This document shows positions 34,509 through 44,236 of a stretch of DNA of 64,000 nt, one piece after another. Numbering within the stretch: the first letter of the stretch is position 1; each line of letters starts with the position of its first letter. A program made the translations under genes and the position numbers. The notes below the pieces were generated by a model that searched no databases, was not told the DNA's origin, and was given only the letters and a program-made list of their open reading frames with translations. The DNA is taken from positions 2,406,181-2,470,180 of the forward strand of contig OX424570.1 in NCBI GenBank assembly GCA_949152475.1, read 5' to 3'. The DNA is from Terebella lapidaria (lineage: Eukaryota > Annelida > Polychaeta > Terebellida > Terebellidae).

Positions 34509-36110
34509 TACAATAATAATAATAATTTATTATTATTTATATAGCGCACTTGAGAATATACATGAAAAACACAGCTTTATATAATACAAATTGAGTGTGT
34601 AACCATAATATATAAAGACAACAGTAAAGGTGTATGATGTATTATTGCAAGTAAAACAGTGTGGATGATATACAATAGCATATGAAAAGTTAGAATTTGG
34701 TGAACATAAAGTTTTTAACTTTTTTTCAATGCGTCCAGGCTTGAAATTGTTGTGAGATCTACTGGAAATTGGCTCCACAATCCTGGGCCAGCCACACTAA
34801 AGCTGCGGTCTGCGAAGATCTTTTTCTCTTGGTCTTGGGGATGTGCAGAAGATGCGGGTCCTGGCTTGATCTTGTTGCTCTTGCAAGGGTAGCGAGCTGC
34901 AGCATCGAGATCAGGTAACCAGGCGCCAGGTTGTGTAAGCACTTGAAGACAGTCACGATAATCTTGTAATCTACCGGTATGTGCAGATGGATTGGGAACC
35001 AAAGTAATTCACGCAATGTATCCTTTGCAATCTTTGGATCCCGATTTTTGGCAGACCACAATACAGTCCATTTGCGTATTCCAGATGCACAAGGACAAGA
35101 CCAAGCATAAGAACAGTGCCTGTTTTTACGGTGAGGTTTTTCCGCACATTCTTACTTCTGTGGAGGTTAAGACTGGCGATCATATATTTTGTTGCGATAT
35201 TCTGTTTGAGATCAAGGTTCGTATCCAGAATAACCCCTAAGAATTTGACTGAGTCACTGCGGGGTATGACAACATTATTGACGTCCAAGGACGCAGTGCA
35301 GAGCTTGCTTAGCTGTTGCCGTGAACCGAATACAACAAAACAAATTCAGTTTCCGAATCGTTCATTTTCAACAGATTCTCATTCATGTTCTGATGTCTGC
35401 CAGGGTCCCTTCCACATCTCGAATTGCTGCTGATTCCGATGATGGAATTCCACTCTAGAATGCTGTTTTTATCGCATGATCGTCAGCATATCCGTGAATA
35501 TCGATGGTTTCAGGGATGACGTCAGCTATTGTACTGGTGTAGACAGAGTATAAAATCGGACCAGCACAACTTCCCTGCGGAAGTGAGATTGTCAATTCTG
35601 TGCTGGACGCGTACGAGTCACCAACGTTTACCATTAAGTCGCGAGGGAACAGGTAGGATGAAAACCAGTCCGAGGCGAGTCCATTTATCCCGAACTTCAA
35701 TGAGGGTCGAATGGTCGACAGTGTCGAAGGCCGAGCTTAGGTTTACGCAGGCCATCGCCGTGTCTTTCTGATCCTCCATACTCCAGAGAACATCGTTTGC
35801 TAGTTTCACCATGCTGTTTCATGGGAATAATTGCTACGGTAAGCAAATTGGTACTCTGGAAATAGATTGTGTCGAGCACAATGATCATTGAACTGCTTTT
35901 CCATAGTGGTCTGATTATTGCTGTTTTCCACGACGATACAAATATTCCGCTGTGAAGGGAAACGTTGATTATTCTCATGATGATACCAATGCATTCATCC
36001 AGGCAATGTTTGAGTAACTTGGTTGGAATTTCATCAAAGTCACATGATTTGGTTGCCAGTGACGCAATAGTTTTCCTGACATCCTCTTTGTTCACTGTTC
36101 ACGGTTGATA
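34509..36110 (-). mobile_element. CR1/L2-like LINE, 5'-truncated, complete 3' end
   Basis: Minus strand, from high to low coordinates: SCDFDEIPTKLLKHCLDE (about 36050), RIINVSLHSGIF, a VNLSSAFDTVDHSTLIEV palm motif, GLASDWFSSYL, LPQGSCAGPILYSVYT (about 35590) and the catalytic HGYADDHA box (about 35490). After about 35290 come VKFLGVILDTNLDLKQNI, LYCGLPK, LRELLWFPIH, YKIIVTVFKCLHNLAP and a C-terminal SFSVAGPGLWSQFP. The 3' end is TATATAGCGC-type sequence followed by an AAT microsatellite (34509-34535), typical of CR1/L2 LINEs. Several frame breaks make it inactive. The endonuclease half is missing. The part from 35418 upward is duplicated at 40495. Confidence 0.85.
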
Positions 36111-36139
36111 GATGACCTTCACATTGTCCAGATTCTCTA

Positions 36140-36980
36140 CTTTTTTTTATCTTTACCACACTTTTATCTTTAAAGTTTACGATCATTCTTTCTGAAATTT
36201 TGCACGAAAATGCTAAAAAAAAATATTGAAGTATGTCTCACATTGTAGCTTAAGTATATCTCGCTGTGAAAGAGGTGAATACCTAGATTTGCTTGGATCA
36301 TTGATAAAAACATGTCTCACTTTTTACAGAAGTAATACGTGAAATTGCTTAGATCACTATCTGAAGTATGTCTTACTTTGTAGCTGAAGTATATCTCGCT
36401 GTGAAAGAGGTGAATACCTAGATTTGATTGGGCATATATGCCACCAAATGAGATTCTTCCCAACTGAACAGTAGCAGCTGATTCGGGTCGGGGAAGACAA
36501 TTCACAAGTTTGAAAAGCACCTTCCAGTGCAGGAGGGCCAATACATTGCTTGGAGGCGAAATGGAGTAACTAGAGTCTCCACCTGTTTGGTTCATAGAAG
36601 TTTGTAAGGCCTAGGTAGAGTACTTGGATAGTGTCCCGGAGAACGATACCAGTAACACCTCGTGGCCCCTTCCATACAGAGCTCTTTCTCTAAAAACTAA
36701 AAGAAGCCGTCGAACCAATAACGGACGTGTTGATCAGAAAAGTATCCATCCTCCATCAGATTGTCGTGACGATAAGAGCCACGCTCATGCTTCTTCCGAT
36801 CAAATCGGCTCGGTCGGGGCTGACACACCACGGAAGGAGACACTGAATGTTATGCCTCCTGAGAGAACTTCCAGCTTTTTCTTCTTACTTGACCTTTACC
36901 GGTTGACACACTTTCTCTCCTTTCTCTTCAGAACACAACTGGTTCCTCCCTCTCAATCGCTTCTTCGTAATCTCGAATGA
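36140..36980. other. Non-coding or unrecognised part of the duplicated unit
   Basis: 36150-36240 has an HT1-like scrap (CTTTTATCTTTAAAGTTTAC, GAAATTTTGCACGAAAATG). A ~130-bp segment containing TATCTCGCTGTGAAAGAGG is present twice (about 36230 and 36363). The open frames at 36317-36595 (minus) and 36624-36980 (plus) persist in unit B only because the units are nearly identical, so they are not evidence of a gene. I recognise no family. Confidence 0.4.
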
Positions 36981-37195
36981 AATCCGTCTTATCATGAAGA
37001 TTTATCTGGAACAAGTATATCCACTTGCAAAGTTTATGAATAAATCATCTTATTATATCTTAGCAACACCAGGAAAATTTACTCTGCGGACAATATACAG
37101 ATGTCTGAGAGCAATACTAATATTTCTTAGGACCTAGCAATGTGAATATAACTTAGGACCTTTTTACGGTGGCTCTGTAGGGACCTGCGTGTGAA

Positions 37196-37390
37196 AATAA
37201 ATTATCTCGAGCGCTTTACGTATTATCACGAGCGCTCGAAATAACAAAGCTAGTGCTCGATATATTATATTGAATGCTCAACATACTCATATAGAGTGCT
37301 CGACTTAACTAACTCGAGTGCTCATCATAATATAGCGAGCGATCTACATAACAGAGCAGGCGCTCAACTTCTCGAGCACTCGTGATATGT
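37196..37390. repeat. Cluster of degenerate palindromic GAGYGCTCGA words (unit A)
   Basis: About eight variants of the palindrome TCGAGCGCTCGA (for example GAGCGCTCGA, TAGTGCTCGA, GAGTGCTCGA, TCGAGTGCTC, TCGAGCACTC) recur every 20-28 bp with AT-rich spacers. A CT/GA palindrome follows at 37408-37430. The same cluster is at 42275-42465. Confidence 0.75.
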
Positions 37391-37474
37391 TAAAGATTTA
37401 TTTCTGCTCTCTCTCGAGAGAGAGAGAGATTGAGTGCAATACCGCATGCTCACCGAATCCTCAGACTTTTTACC

Positions 37475-37822
37475 AGAAATTCCACTCGCTGACACTTTAA
37501 GTTGGTGACTTACAGCACAAGTTGAATGTCCTTGAGAAACATTGTGAAGAATGGGGTATGATGGTATGATGGTGAATTTGAAATCAAAAGTGATTGTTTT
37601 CAGAAAGGTTGGTATTGTGAAGCGAAATGAAAAATGATACTACATAAATGATGCACTAGAAGTTGTATCACATTATAAGTATTTTGGGCTGGTTATGAGC
37701 TCATATTGTAATTGGACACAGGCACATAATAGTCTTGCTCGACAAGGACAAGAAGCGTTGATACAATTGTATAAGCTGAATGAAGTTTGTTTTGGTATCC
37801 CACTGATATCGATTAAAAAGTA
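37475..37822 (+). mobile_element. Second LINE type, RT fragment, interrupted by a DNA element (unit A)
   Basis: The plus-strand translation shows the segment after the catalytic box of a LINE RT: a PLADT-like trace, LQHKLNVLEKHCEEWGMM, SKVIVFRKVGIVKRNEK, LEVVSHYKYFGLVMSS and LARQGQEALIQLYKLNEV. It is cut at 37822 by the element at 37823-38915 and resumes at 38925 with KVLPLLCYGADVLVYD-like sequence. Short frame breaks are present. The clade is unclear, and it differs from the CR1/L2-like LINE next door. Confidence 0.7.
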
Positions 37823-38915
37823 GGGACACCCGAAAACGAGTTTCAAGTTCCGAGTTCCAAGTTCCGCATTTAAAGTCCCAAGAAAGTGCAGTTATCGTTT
37901 TTATATTTCTGCATCGGGTCTCTCCAACTCATTAAATCACTTTCTTGTGCCACCTTTCAATATCTCAAAGTCGAAACCTTCCAAGCTGATGCCTGCTACG
38001 CGCGGACCTCAGAGTGCCACGCGGGTATGATTGAAGTTTCGGATAGTTTGCGGATTTGGGTGTGTTTTTCGTTCAATTCTATTTAGTTAAAATGTGTTTT
38101 TATATCATTTCTATATTTTACATTCACAAAATCAAATACAAATGATGGGAAAATTGAAAACAAAGGGGAATGAAAACAATACTTAGTGCATTATGATAAA
38201 TTCGGATCATGTCAATTTCTTTCATTAAATAATTGTTCAGGCATCACCAACGAACTATGCTGTGGGTGACTGAACAAATATTTAATAGAAGAAGTTGATA
38301 TTTATCATTTATTCGAACGTGTAACATATAGTGGTGCTGCGCCTTCAAACTGACGCCATGATCCCTCGTCTCTGCAAATTTTAGACTCAATGTTCAAAGA
38401 ACTTCTGAAAAAGCGTAGCATGTGTAGAAATACCGCAAAACTTCTAATAGACGCCGGGTTTCTAATAGACGCCGGGTTCTAGTAGACGCCGGGGGTTCAG
38501 GTATACTGAAATTAATAGGCGCCGGGTCTACGTACATTGTGTAACATAGCAACGTATAGATACTAATATCGACAACGTCAACGCGTCCCAGTCGGGAATT
38601 TCCAGCTTTTAATATCTAAACTGTCGTCCGATTTGTCATATCGTAACACAGGCCTCGCCAATTCCAATAAACGCGGGTCCAGACAACGACTGAAATCAAT
38701 AAACGTCGGGTTCTAATAAACGCCGGGTTCTAACAGACGCCGGGTATAGAGAATAACTGAAATCAATAGACGCCCGGGCGTTTATTAGAAGTTTCACGGT
38801 ACTGACTGAACACCGACGACACCTTTTTCTTAGAACTTTATTCGCGGAACTTGGAACTTGGAATTGGAACTTGGAACTCGGAACTTGGAACTTGGAACTC
38901 GTTTTCGGGTGTCCC
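37823..38915. mobile_element. Mutator-like non-autonomous element with 9-bp target duplication (unit A)
   Basis: The inverted ends GGGACACCCGAAAACGAG and CTCGTTTTCGGGTGTCCC are flanked by TAAAAAGTA on both sides (37814-37822 and 38916-38924). Removing the element and one copy of the duplication restores the interrupted LINE frame, which confirms the boundaries. Repeats of GAACTTGGAACTTGG lie inside the ends. The 9-bp duplication and GGG ends fit Mutator-like elements. No transposase is visible. Confidence 0.8.
38431..38802. mobile_element. TA-flanked MITE with short AATAGACGCCGGG repeats (unit A)
   Basis: Nested in the Mutator-like element. Its ends CCGCAAAACTTCTAATAGACG and CGTTTATTAGAAGTTTCACGG are inverted and flanked by TA. 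Both shoulders carry 3-4 copies of a ~17-bp word TAATAGACGCCGGGTTC. TA flanks suggest a Tc1/mariner relative. Confidence 0.7.
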
Positions 38916-39009
38916 TAAAAAGTACTCCCTCTGTTATGTTATGGTGCTGACGTGTTGGTATATGATCGGTGTGAGAGGATCCCTTTTGCCATACCATCTC
39001 AGACATCTA

Positions 39010-39071
39010 AGCTTATATGACACAGTATGCCGTTGCAAAGGTTCATATTGGGGCAAACGTGTCATATAAGC
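39010..39071. repeat. Short inverted repeat GCTTATATGACAC / GTGTCATATAAGC
   Basis: Perfect 13-bp inverted words about 36 bp apart, related to the ATATGACACATTTG words that fill 47845-49160. The unit B counterpart is at about 44077-44138. Confidence 0.55.
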
Positions 39072-39169
39072 GGGAAATTATCATATAAGCCCTTGCCCTA
39101 TTTGCTTACCACTAGTCATATTAGAAAGGCTTTTGCCACCAAATGTGTGATATCCAGTGCATCCATGAT

Positions 39170-40494
39170 GGTGGACAAACGTGGAAACAATACCCAAGTA
39201 TATAGTATCCGAGCAAACAAAACCGAGCTCATCTTTCAATCTCAAAGTGCAGTGTCAGGCAAATTCGAGAAAATTTTAATGGAACTTCATGAACCCCCAT
39301 ATATCACCATAAAGGGGTGAAATCAGGTGTTCCGTCATGAAGTGAGGAAAGAGTGAGCCGTCATGAATTTCAAAACATTAACATGCAGAAAGGTCTTATT
39401 GCATACTTGTAACAGATTTTGTGTACTCACCAGATTGCAATGACGTCCATAGAATTTCTTGAAAGCAGCTAGTAGTCTTGGTAAAACATATCCCTGTCGC
39501 AGCAGTTTAGAGGCTAGCTGGGAACTTCGGTGAACAAAGTCCTCATACTTGCAACAGGCCATATGCTGGCGACATAGGAATGTTGCTGCTTAGAAAATGG
39601 AAATTAACTATGGAAAAATTGATCACGTTTGTCATACAACCTAGTTGGCAGGTTGGAATTTTCATCAATCACCAACCTTAGGTCTAAATAGTTGGAAAAA
39701 TTAGAAGAGTCTGTAGTATCTTCAATTTCAAGTTCCTTAGGATATATATCATCCAAATAATCACCAAACTTGGGATTATTTATTGACAATACATCATCTA
39801 TGTATCGGAAAGGGATATTAAAGCTACTAGTTTGAAACTTGGATACTCCTCTTTGTAGCCGTTGGATGAAATCTGATTCATATGAGTATGAAAACAGGTC
39901 TGCCATTAATGGTGCACAGTTTGTACCCATTGGAATACCAATAGTCTGCTGAAATATTCGGCCACCAAACTCCACAAAGATATTCTCAATAAGGAAATTA
40001 ACCATATTCACAACATCGGTTTCTGTATAATTATGTGGAGCACCTTAATCATCTTTAACAAAGTAGGCTGTATTATATTTGACTAAAATATACGTTTAAC
40101 GACGTTGTCCTTTTTGGAGAAAGAGGAATTATGTATGAGCTTTAGAAGCTGGGATTTTAGTTCTGAATGAGGTTTTGTGGTGTAGAGAGTAGAATAGTCA
40201 AATGTTTTGATAGACGTAGCTTTTGAAAGTGTGTGAGCATGTAGATACTCCCAACAAAGATTTGGATTTTTTTAGTATGCACATTTGGTTGATACCACTT
40301 CTAGAGTAGATAGTTTCACAGTATTTTTGGAGACCATGTTTAATCTTCGACAGTATAACAGTTAGTAGCATAGAGAGAGCTTCGGTGGAACATGATGCCG
40401 AGCCTGAGATACACCTTTGTGCGATGGGTTTTTTGTGTAATTTTGGGATCCAGTATACACTGGGTAGTTTATAATCTTTACATGAAGCAGTGAT
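39170..40494 (-). mobile_element. Penelope-like element, RT and 3' UTR (unit A, cut by the duplication junction)
   Basis: On the minus strand, from 40494 down: KLPSVYWIPKLHKKPIAQR, GSASCSTEALS, then a break region and ENIFVEFGGRIFQQ, IGIPMGTNCAPL, ADLFSYSYESDF, IPFRYIDDVLSI (catalytic YIDD, about 39790), ELEIEDTTD and NYLDLRLVID. The C-terminus YEDFVHRSSQLASKLLRQGY and KKFYGRH follows. The 3' UTR and tail run to about 39170. RT motifs and order fit Penelope-like elements. No nuclease domain follows the RT. Frame breaks make it inactive. Confidence 0.75.
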
Positions 40495-41187
40495 CTCGAA
40501 TTGCTGCTGATTCCGATGATGGAATTCCACTCTAGAATGCTGTTTTTATCGCATGATCGTCAGCATATCCGTGAATATCGATGGTTTCAGGGATGACGTC
40601 AGCTATTGTACTGGTGTAGACAGAGTATAAAATCGGACCAGCACAACTTCCCTGCGGAAGTGAGATTGTCAATTCTGTGCTGGACGCGTACGAGTCACCA
40701 ACGTTTACCATTAAGTCGCGAGGGAACAGGTAGGATGAAAACCAGTCCGAGGCGAGTCCATTTATCCCGAACTTCAATGAGGGTCGAATGGTCGACAGTG
40801 TCGAAGGCCGAGCTTAGGTTTACGCAGGCCATCGCCGTGTCTTTCTGATCCTCCATACTCCAGAGAACATCGTTTGCTAGTTTCACCATGCTGTTTCATG
40901 GGAATAATTGCTACGGTAAGCAAATTGGTACTCTGGAAATAGATTGTGTCGAGCACAATGATCATTGAACTGCTTTTCCATAGTGGTCTGATTATTGCTG
41001 TTTTCCACGACGATACAAATATTCCGCTGTGAAGGGAAACGTTGATTATTCTCATGATGATACCAATGCATTCATCCAGGCAATGTTTGAGTAACTTGGT
41101 TGGAATTTCATCAAAGTCACATGATTTGGTTGCCAGTGACGCAATAGTTTTCCTGACATCCTCTTTGTTCACTGTTCACGGTTGATA
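40495..41187 (-). mobile_element. CR1/L2-like LINE, duplicated partial copy
   Basis: Second copy of 35418-36110, with the same palm segments, LPQGSCAGPILYSVYT and HGYADDHA. The 3' third and tail are missing because the duplication breakpoint lies inside the element. Confidence 0.85.
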
Positions 41188-42274
41188 GATGACCTTCACA
41201 TTGTCCAGATTCTCTACTTTTTTTATCTTTACCACACTTTTATCTTTAAAGTTTACGATCATTCTTTCTGAAATTTTGCACGAAAATGCTAAAAAAAAAT
41301 ATTGAAGTATGTCTCACTTTGTAGCTTAAGTATATCTCGCTGTGAAAGAGGTGAATACCTAGATTTGCTTGGATCATTGATAAAAACATGTCTCACTTTT
41401 TACAGAAGTAATACGTGAAATTGCTTAGATCACTATCTGAAGTATGTCTTACTTTGTAGCTGAAGTATATCTCGCTGTGAAAGAGGTGAATACCTAGATT
41501 TGATTGGGCATATATGCCACCAAATGAGATTCTTCCCAACTGAACAGTAGCAGCTGATTCGGGTCGGGGAAGACAATTCACAAGTTTGAAAAGCACCTTC
41601 CAGTGCAGGAGGGCCAATACATTGCTTGGAGGCGAAATGGGGTAACTAGAGTCTCCACCTGTTTGGTTCATAGAAGTTTGTAAGGCCTAGGTAGAGTACT
41701 TGGATAGTGTCCCGGAGAACGATACCAGTAACACCTCGTGGCCCCTTCCATACAGAGCTCTTTCTCTAAAAACTAAAAGAAGCCGTCGAACCAATAACGG
41801 ACGTGTTGATCAGAAAAGTATCCATCCTCCATCAGATTGTCGTGACGATAAGAGCCACGCTCATGCTTCTTCCGATCAAATCGGCTCGGTCGGGGCTGAC
41901 ACACCACGGAAGGAGACACTGAATGTTATGCCTCCTGAGAGAACTTCCAGCTTTTTCTTCTTACTTGACCTTTACCGGTTGACTCACTTTCTCTCTCTTC
42001 AGAACACAACTGGTTCCTCCCTCTCAATCGCTTCTTCGTAATCTCGAATGAAATCCGTCTTATCATGAAGATTTATCTGGAACAAGTATATCCACTTGCA
42101 AAGTTTATGAATAAATCATCTTATTATATCTTAGCAACACCAGGAAAATTTACTCTGCGGACAATATACAGATGTCTGAGAGCAATGCTAATATTTCTTA
42201 GGACCTAGCAATGTGAATATAACTTAGGACCTTTTTACGGTGGCTCTGTAGGGACCTGCGTGTGAAAATAAGTT

Positions 42275-42465
42275 ATCTCGAGCGCTTTACGTATTATCAC
42301 GAGCGCTCGAAATAACAAAGCTAGTGCTCGATATATTATATTGAATGCTCAACATACTCATATAGAGTGCTCGACTTAACTAACTCGAGTGCTCATCATA
42401 ATATAGAGAGCGATCTACATAACAAAGCAAGCGCTCAACTTCTCGAGCACTCGTGATATGTTAAA
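42275..42465. repeat. Cluster of GAGYGCTCGA words (unit B)
   Basis: Counterpart of 37196-37390 with a few base differences. The adjoining CT/GA palindrome is a few bases longer here. Confidence 0.75.
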
Positions 42466-42554
42466 GATTTATTTCTGCTCTCTCTCTCTCGAGAGAGAGA
42501 GATTGAGTGCAATACCGCATGCTCACCGAATCCTCAGACTTTTTACCAGAAATT

Positions 42555-42895
42555 CCACTCGCTGACACTTTAAGTTCGTGACTTACAGCACAAGTTGAAT
42601 GTCCTTGAGAAACATTGTGAAGAATGGGGTATGATGGTATGATGGTGAATTTGAAATCAAAAGTGATTGTTTTCAGAAAGGTTGGTATTGTGAAGCGAAA
42701 TGAAAAATGATACTACATAAATGATGCACTAGAAGTTGTATCACATTATAAGTATTTTGGGCTGGTTATGAGCTCATATTGTAGTTGGACACAGGCACAT
42801 AATAGTCTTGCTCGACAAGGACAAGAAGCGTTGATACAATTGTATAAGCTGAATGAAGTTTGTTTTGGTATCCCACTGATATCGATTAAAAAGTA
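42555..42895 (+). mobile_element. Second LINE type, RT fragment (unit B)
   Basis: Counterpart of 37475-37822 with the same LQHKLNVLEKHCEEWG and SKVIVFRKVG segments. It resumes after the Mutator-like element at about 43992. Confidence 0.7.
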
Positions 42896-43982
42896 GGGAC
42901 ACCCGAAAACGAGTTTCAAGTTTCAAGTTCCGAGTTCCAAGTTCCGCATTTAAAGTCCCAAGAAAGTGCAGTTATCGTTTTTATATTTCTGCATCGGGTC
43001 TCTCCAACTCATTAAATCACTTTCTTGTGCCACCTTTCAATATCTCAAAGTCGAAACCTTCCAAGCTGATGCCTGGTACGCGCGGACCTCAGAGTGCCAC
43101 GCGGGTATGATTGAAGTTTCGGATAGTTTGCGGATTTGGGTGTGTTTTTCGTTCAATTCTATTTAGTTAAAATGTGTTTTCATATCATTTCTATATTTTA
43201 CATTCACAAAATCAAATACAAATGATGGGAAAATTCAAAACAAAGGGGAATGAAAACAATACTTAGTGCATTATGATAAATTCGAATCATGTCAATTTCT
43301 TTCATTAAATAATTGTTCAGGCATCACCAACGAACTATTCTGTGGGTGACTGAACAAATATTTAATAGAAGAAGTTGATATTTATCATTTATTCGAACGT
43401 GTAACATATAGTGGTGCTGCGCCTTCAAACTGACGCCATGATCCCTCGTCTCTGCAAATTTTAGACTCAATGTTCAAAGAACTTCTGAAAAAGCATGGCA
43501 TGTGTAGAAATACCGCAAAACTTCTAATAGACGCCGGGTTTCTAATAGACGCCGGGTTCTAGTAGACGCCGGGGGTTCAGGTATACTGAAATTTATAGGC
43601 GCCGGGTCTACGTACATTGTGTAATATAGCAACGTATAGATACTAATATCGACAACGTCAACGCGTCCCAGTCGGGAATTTCCAGCTTTTAATATCTAAA
43701 CTGTCGTCCGATTTGTCATATCGTAACACAGGCCTCGCCAATTCCAATAAACGCGGGTCCAGACAACGACTGAAATCAATAAACGTCGGGTTCTAATAAA
43801 CGCCGGGTTCTAACAGACGCCGGGTATAGAGAATAACTGAAATCAATAGACGCCCGTGCGTTTATTAGAAGTTTTACGGTACTGACTGAACACCGACGAC
43901 ACCTTATTCTTAGAACTTTATATCGCGGAACTTGGAATTGGAACTCGGAACTTGGAAGTTGGAACTCGTTTTCGGGTGTCCC
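42896..43982. mobile_element. Mutator-like non-autonomous element (unit B)
   Basis: Counterpart of 37823-38915, flanked by TAAAAAGTA at 42887-42895 and 43983-43991. It is slightly shorter through changes in the GGAACTTGG arrays. The nested TA-flanked MITE lies at 43511-43882. Confidence 0.8.
43511..43882. mobile_element. TA-flanked MITE (unit B)
   Basis: Counterpart of 38431-38802 with the same inverted CTTCTAATAGACGCC ends and internal GACGCCGGG repeats. Confidence 0.7.
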
Positions 43983-44236
43983 TAAAAAGTACTCCCTCTG
44001 TTATGTTATGGTGCTGACGTGTTGGTATATGATCGGTGTGAGAGGATCCCTTTTGCCATACCATCTCAGTCATCTAAGCTTATATGACACAGTATGCCAT
44101 TGCAAAGGTTCATATTGGGGCAAACGTGTCATATAAGCGGGAAATTATCATATAAGCCCTTGCCCTATTTGCTTACCACTAGTCATATTAGAAAGGCTTT
44201 TGCCACCAAATGTGTGATATTCAGTGCATCCATGAT

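Larger units (their letters stand above)
35418..40494. repeat. Near-identical tandem duplication, unit A (about 5.08 kb)
   Basis: Unit A starts inside the LINE at CTCGAATTGCTGCTG and ends inside the Penelope-like RT at CATGAAGCAGTGAT. Unit B follows immediately with the same start word. The two differ at only scattered bases and small indels in short arrays, and matching positions stay offset by 5067-5080. The breakpoints share only a 2-base AT, so this is a tandem duplication with almost no junction homology. Confidence 0.92.

Noticed and set aside
35116-35771. Plus-strand frames of 80-105 codons
   Set aside because: Antisense shadows of the CR1/L2-like LINE reverse transcriptase on the minus strand.
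36317-36980. Pair of open frames conserved in both duplication units
   Set aside because: The units are nearly identical overall, so conservation carries no information about coding. No motif is recognised.
37408-37432. CT/GA palindrome as a transcription terminator
   Set aside because: A simple microsatellite palindrome of different length in the two units; no nearby gene would use it.
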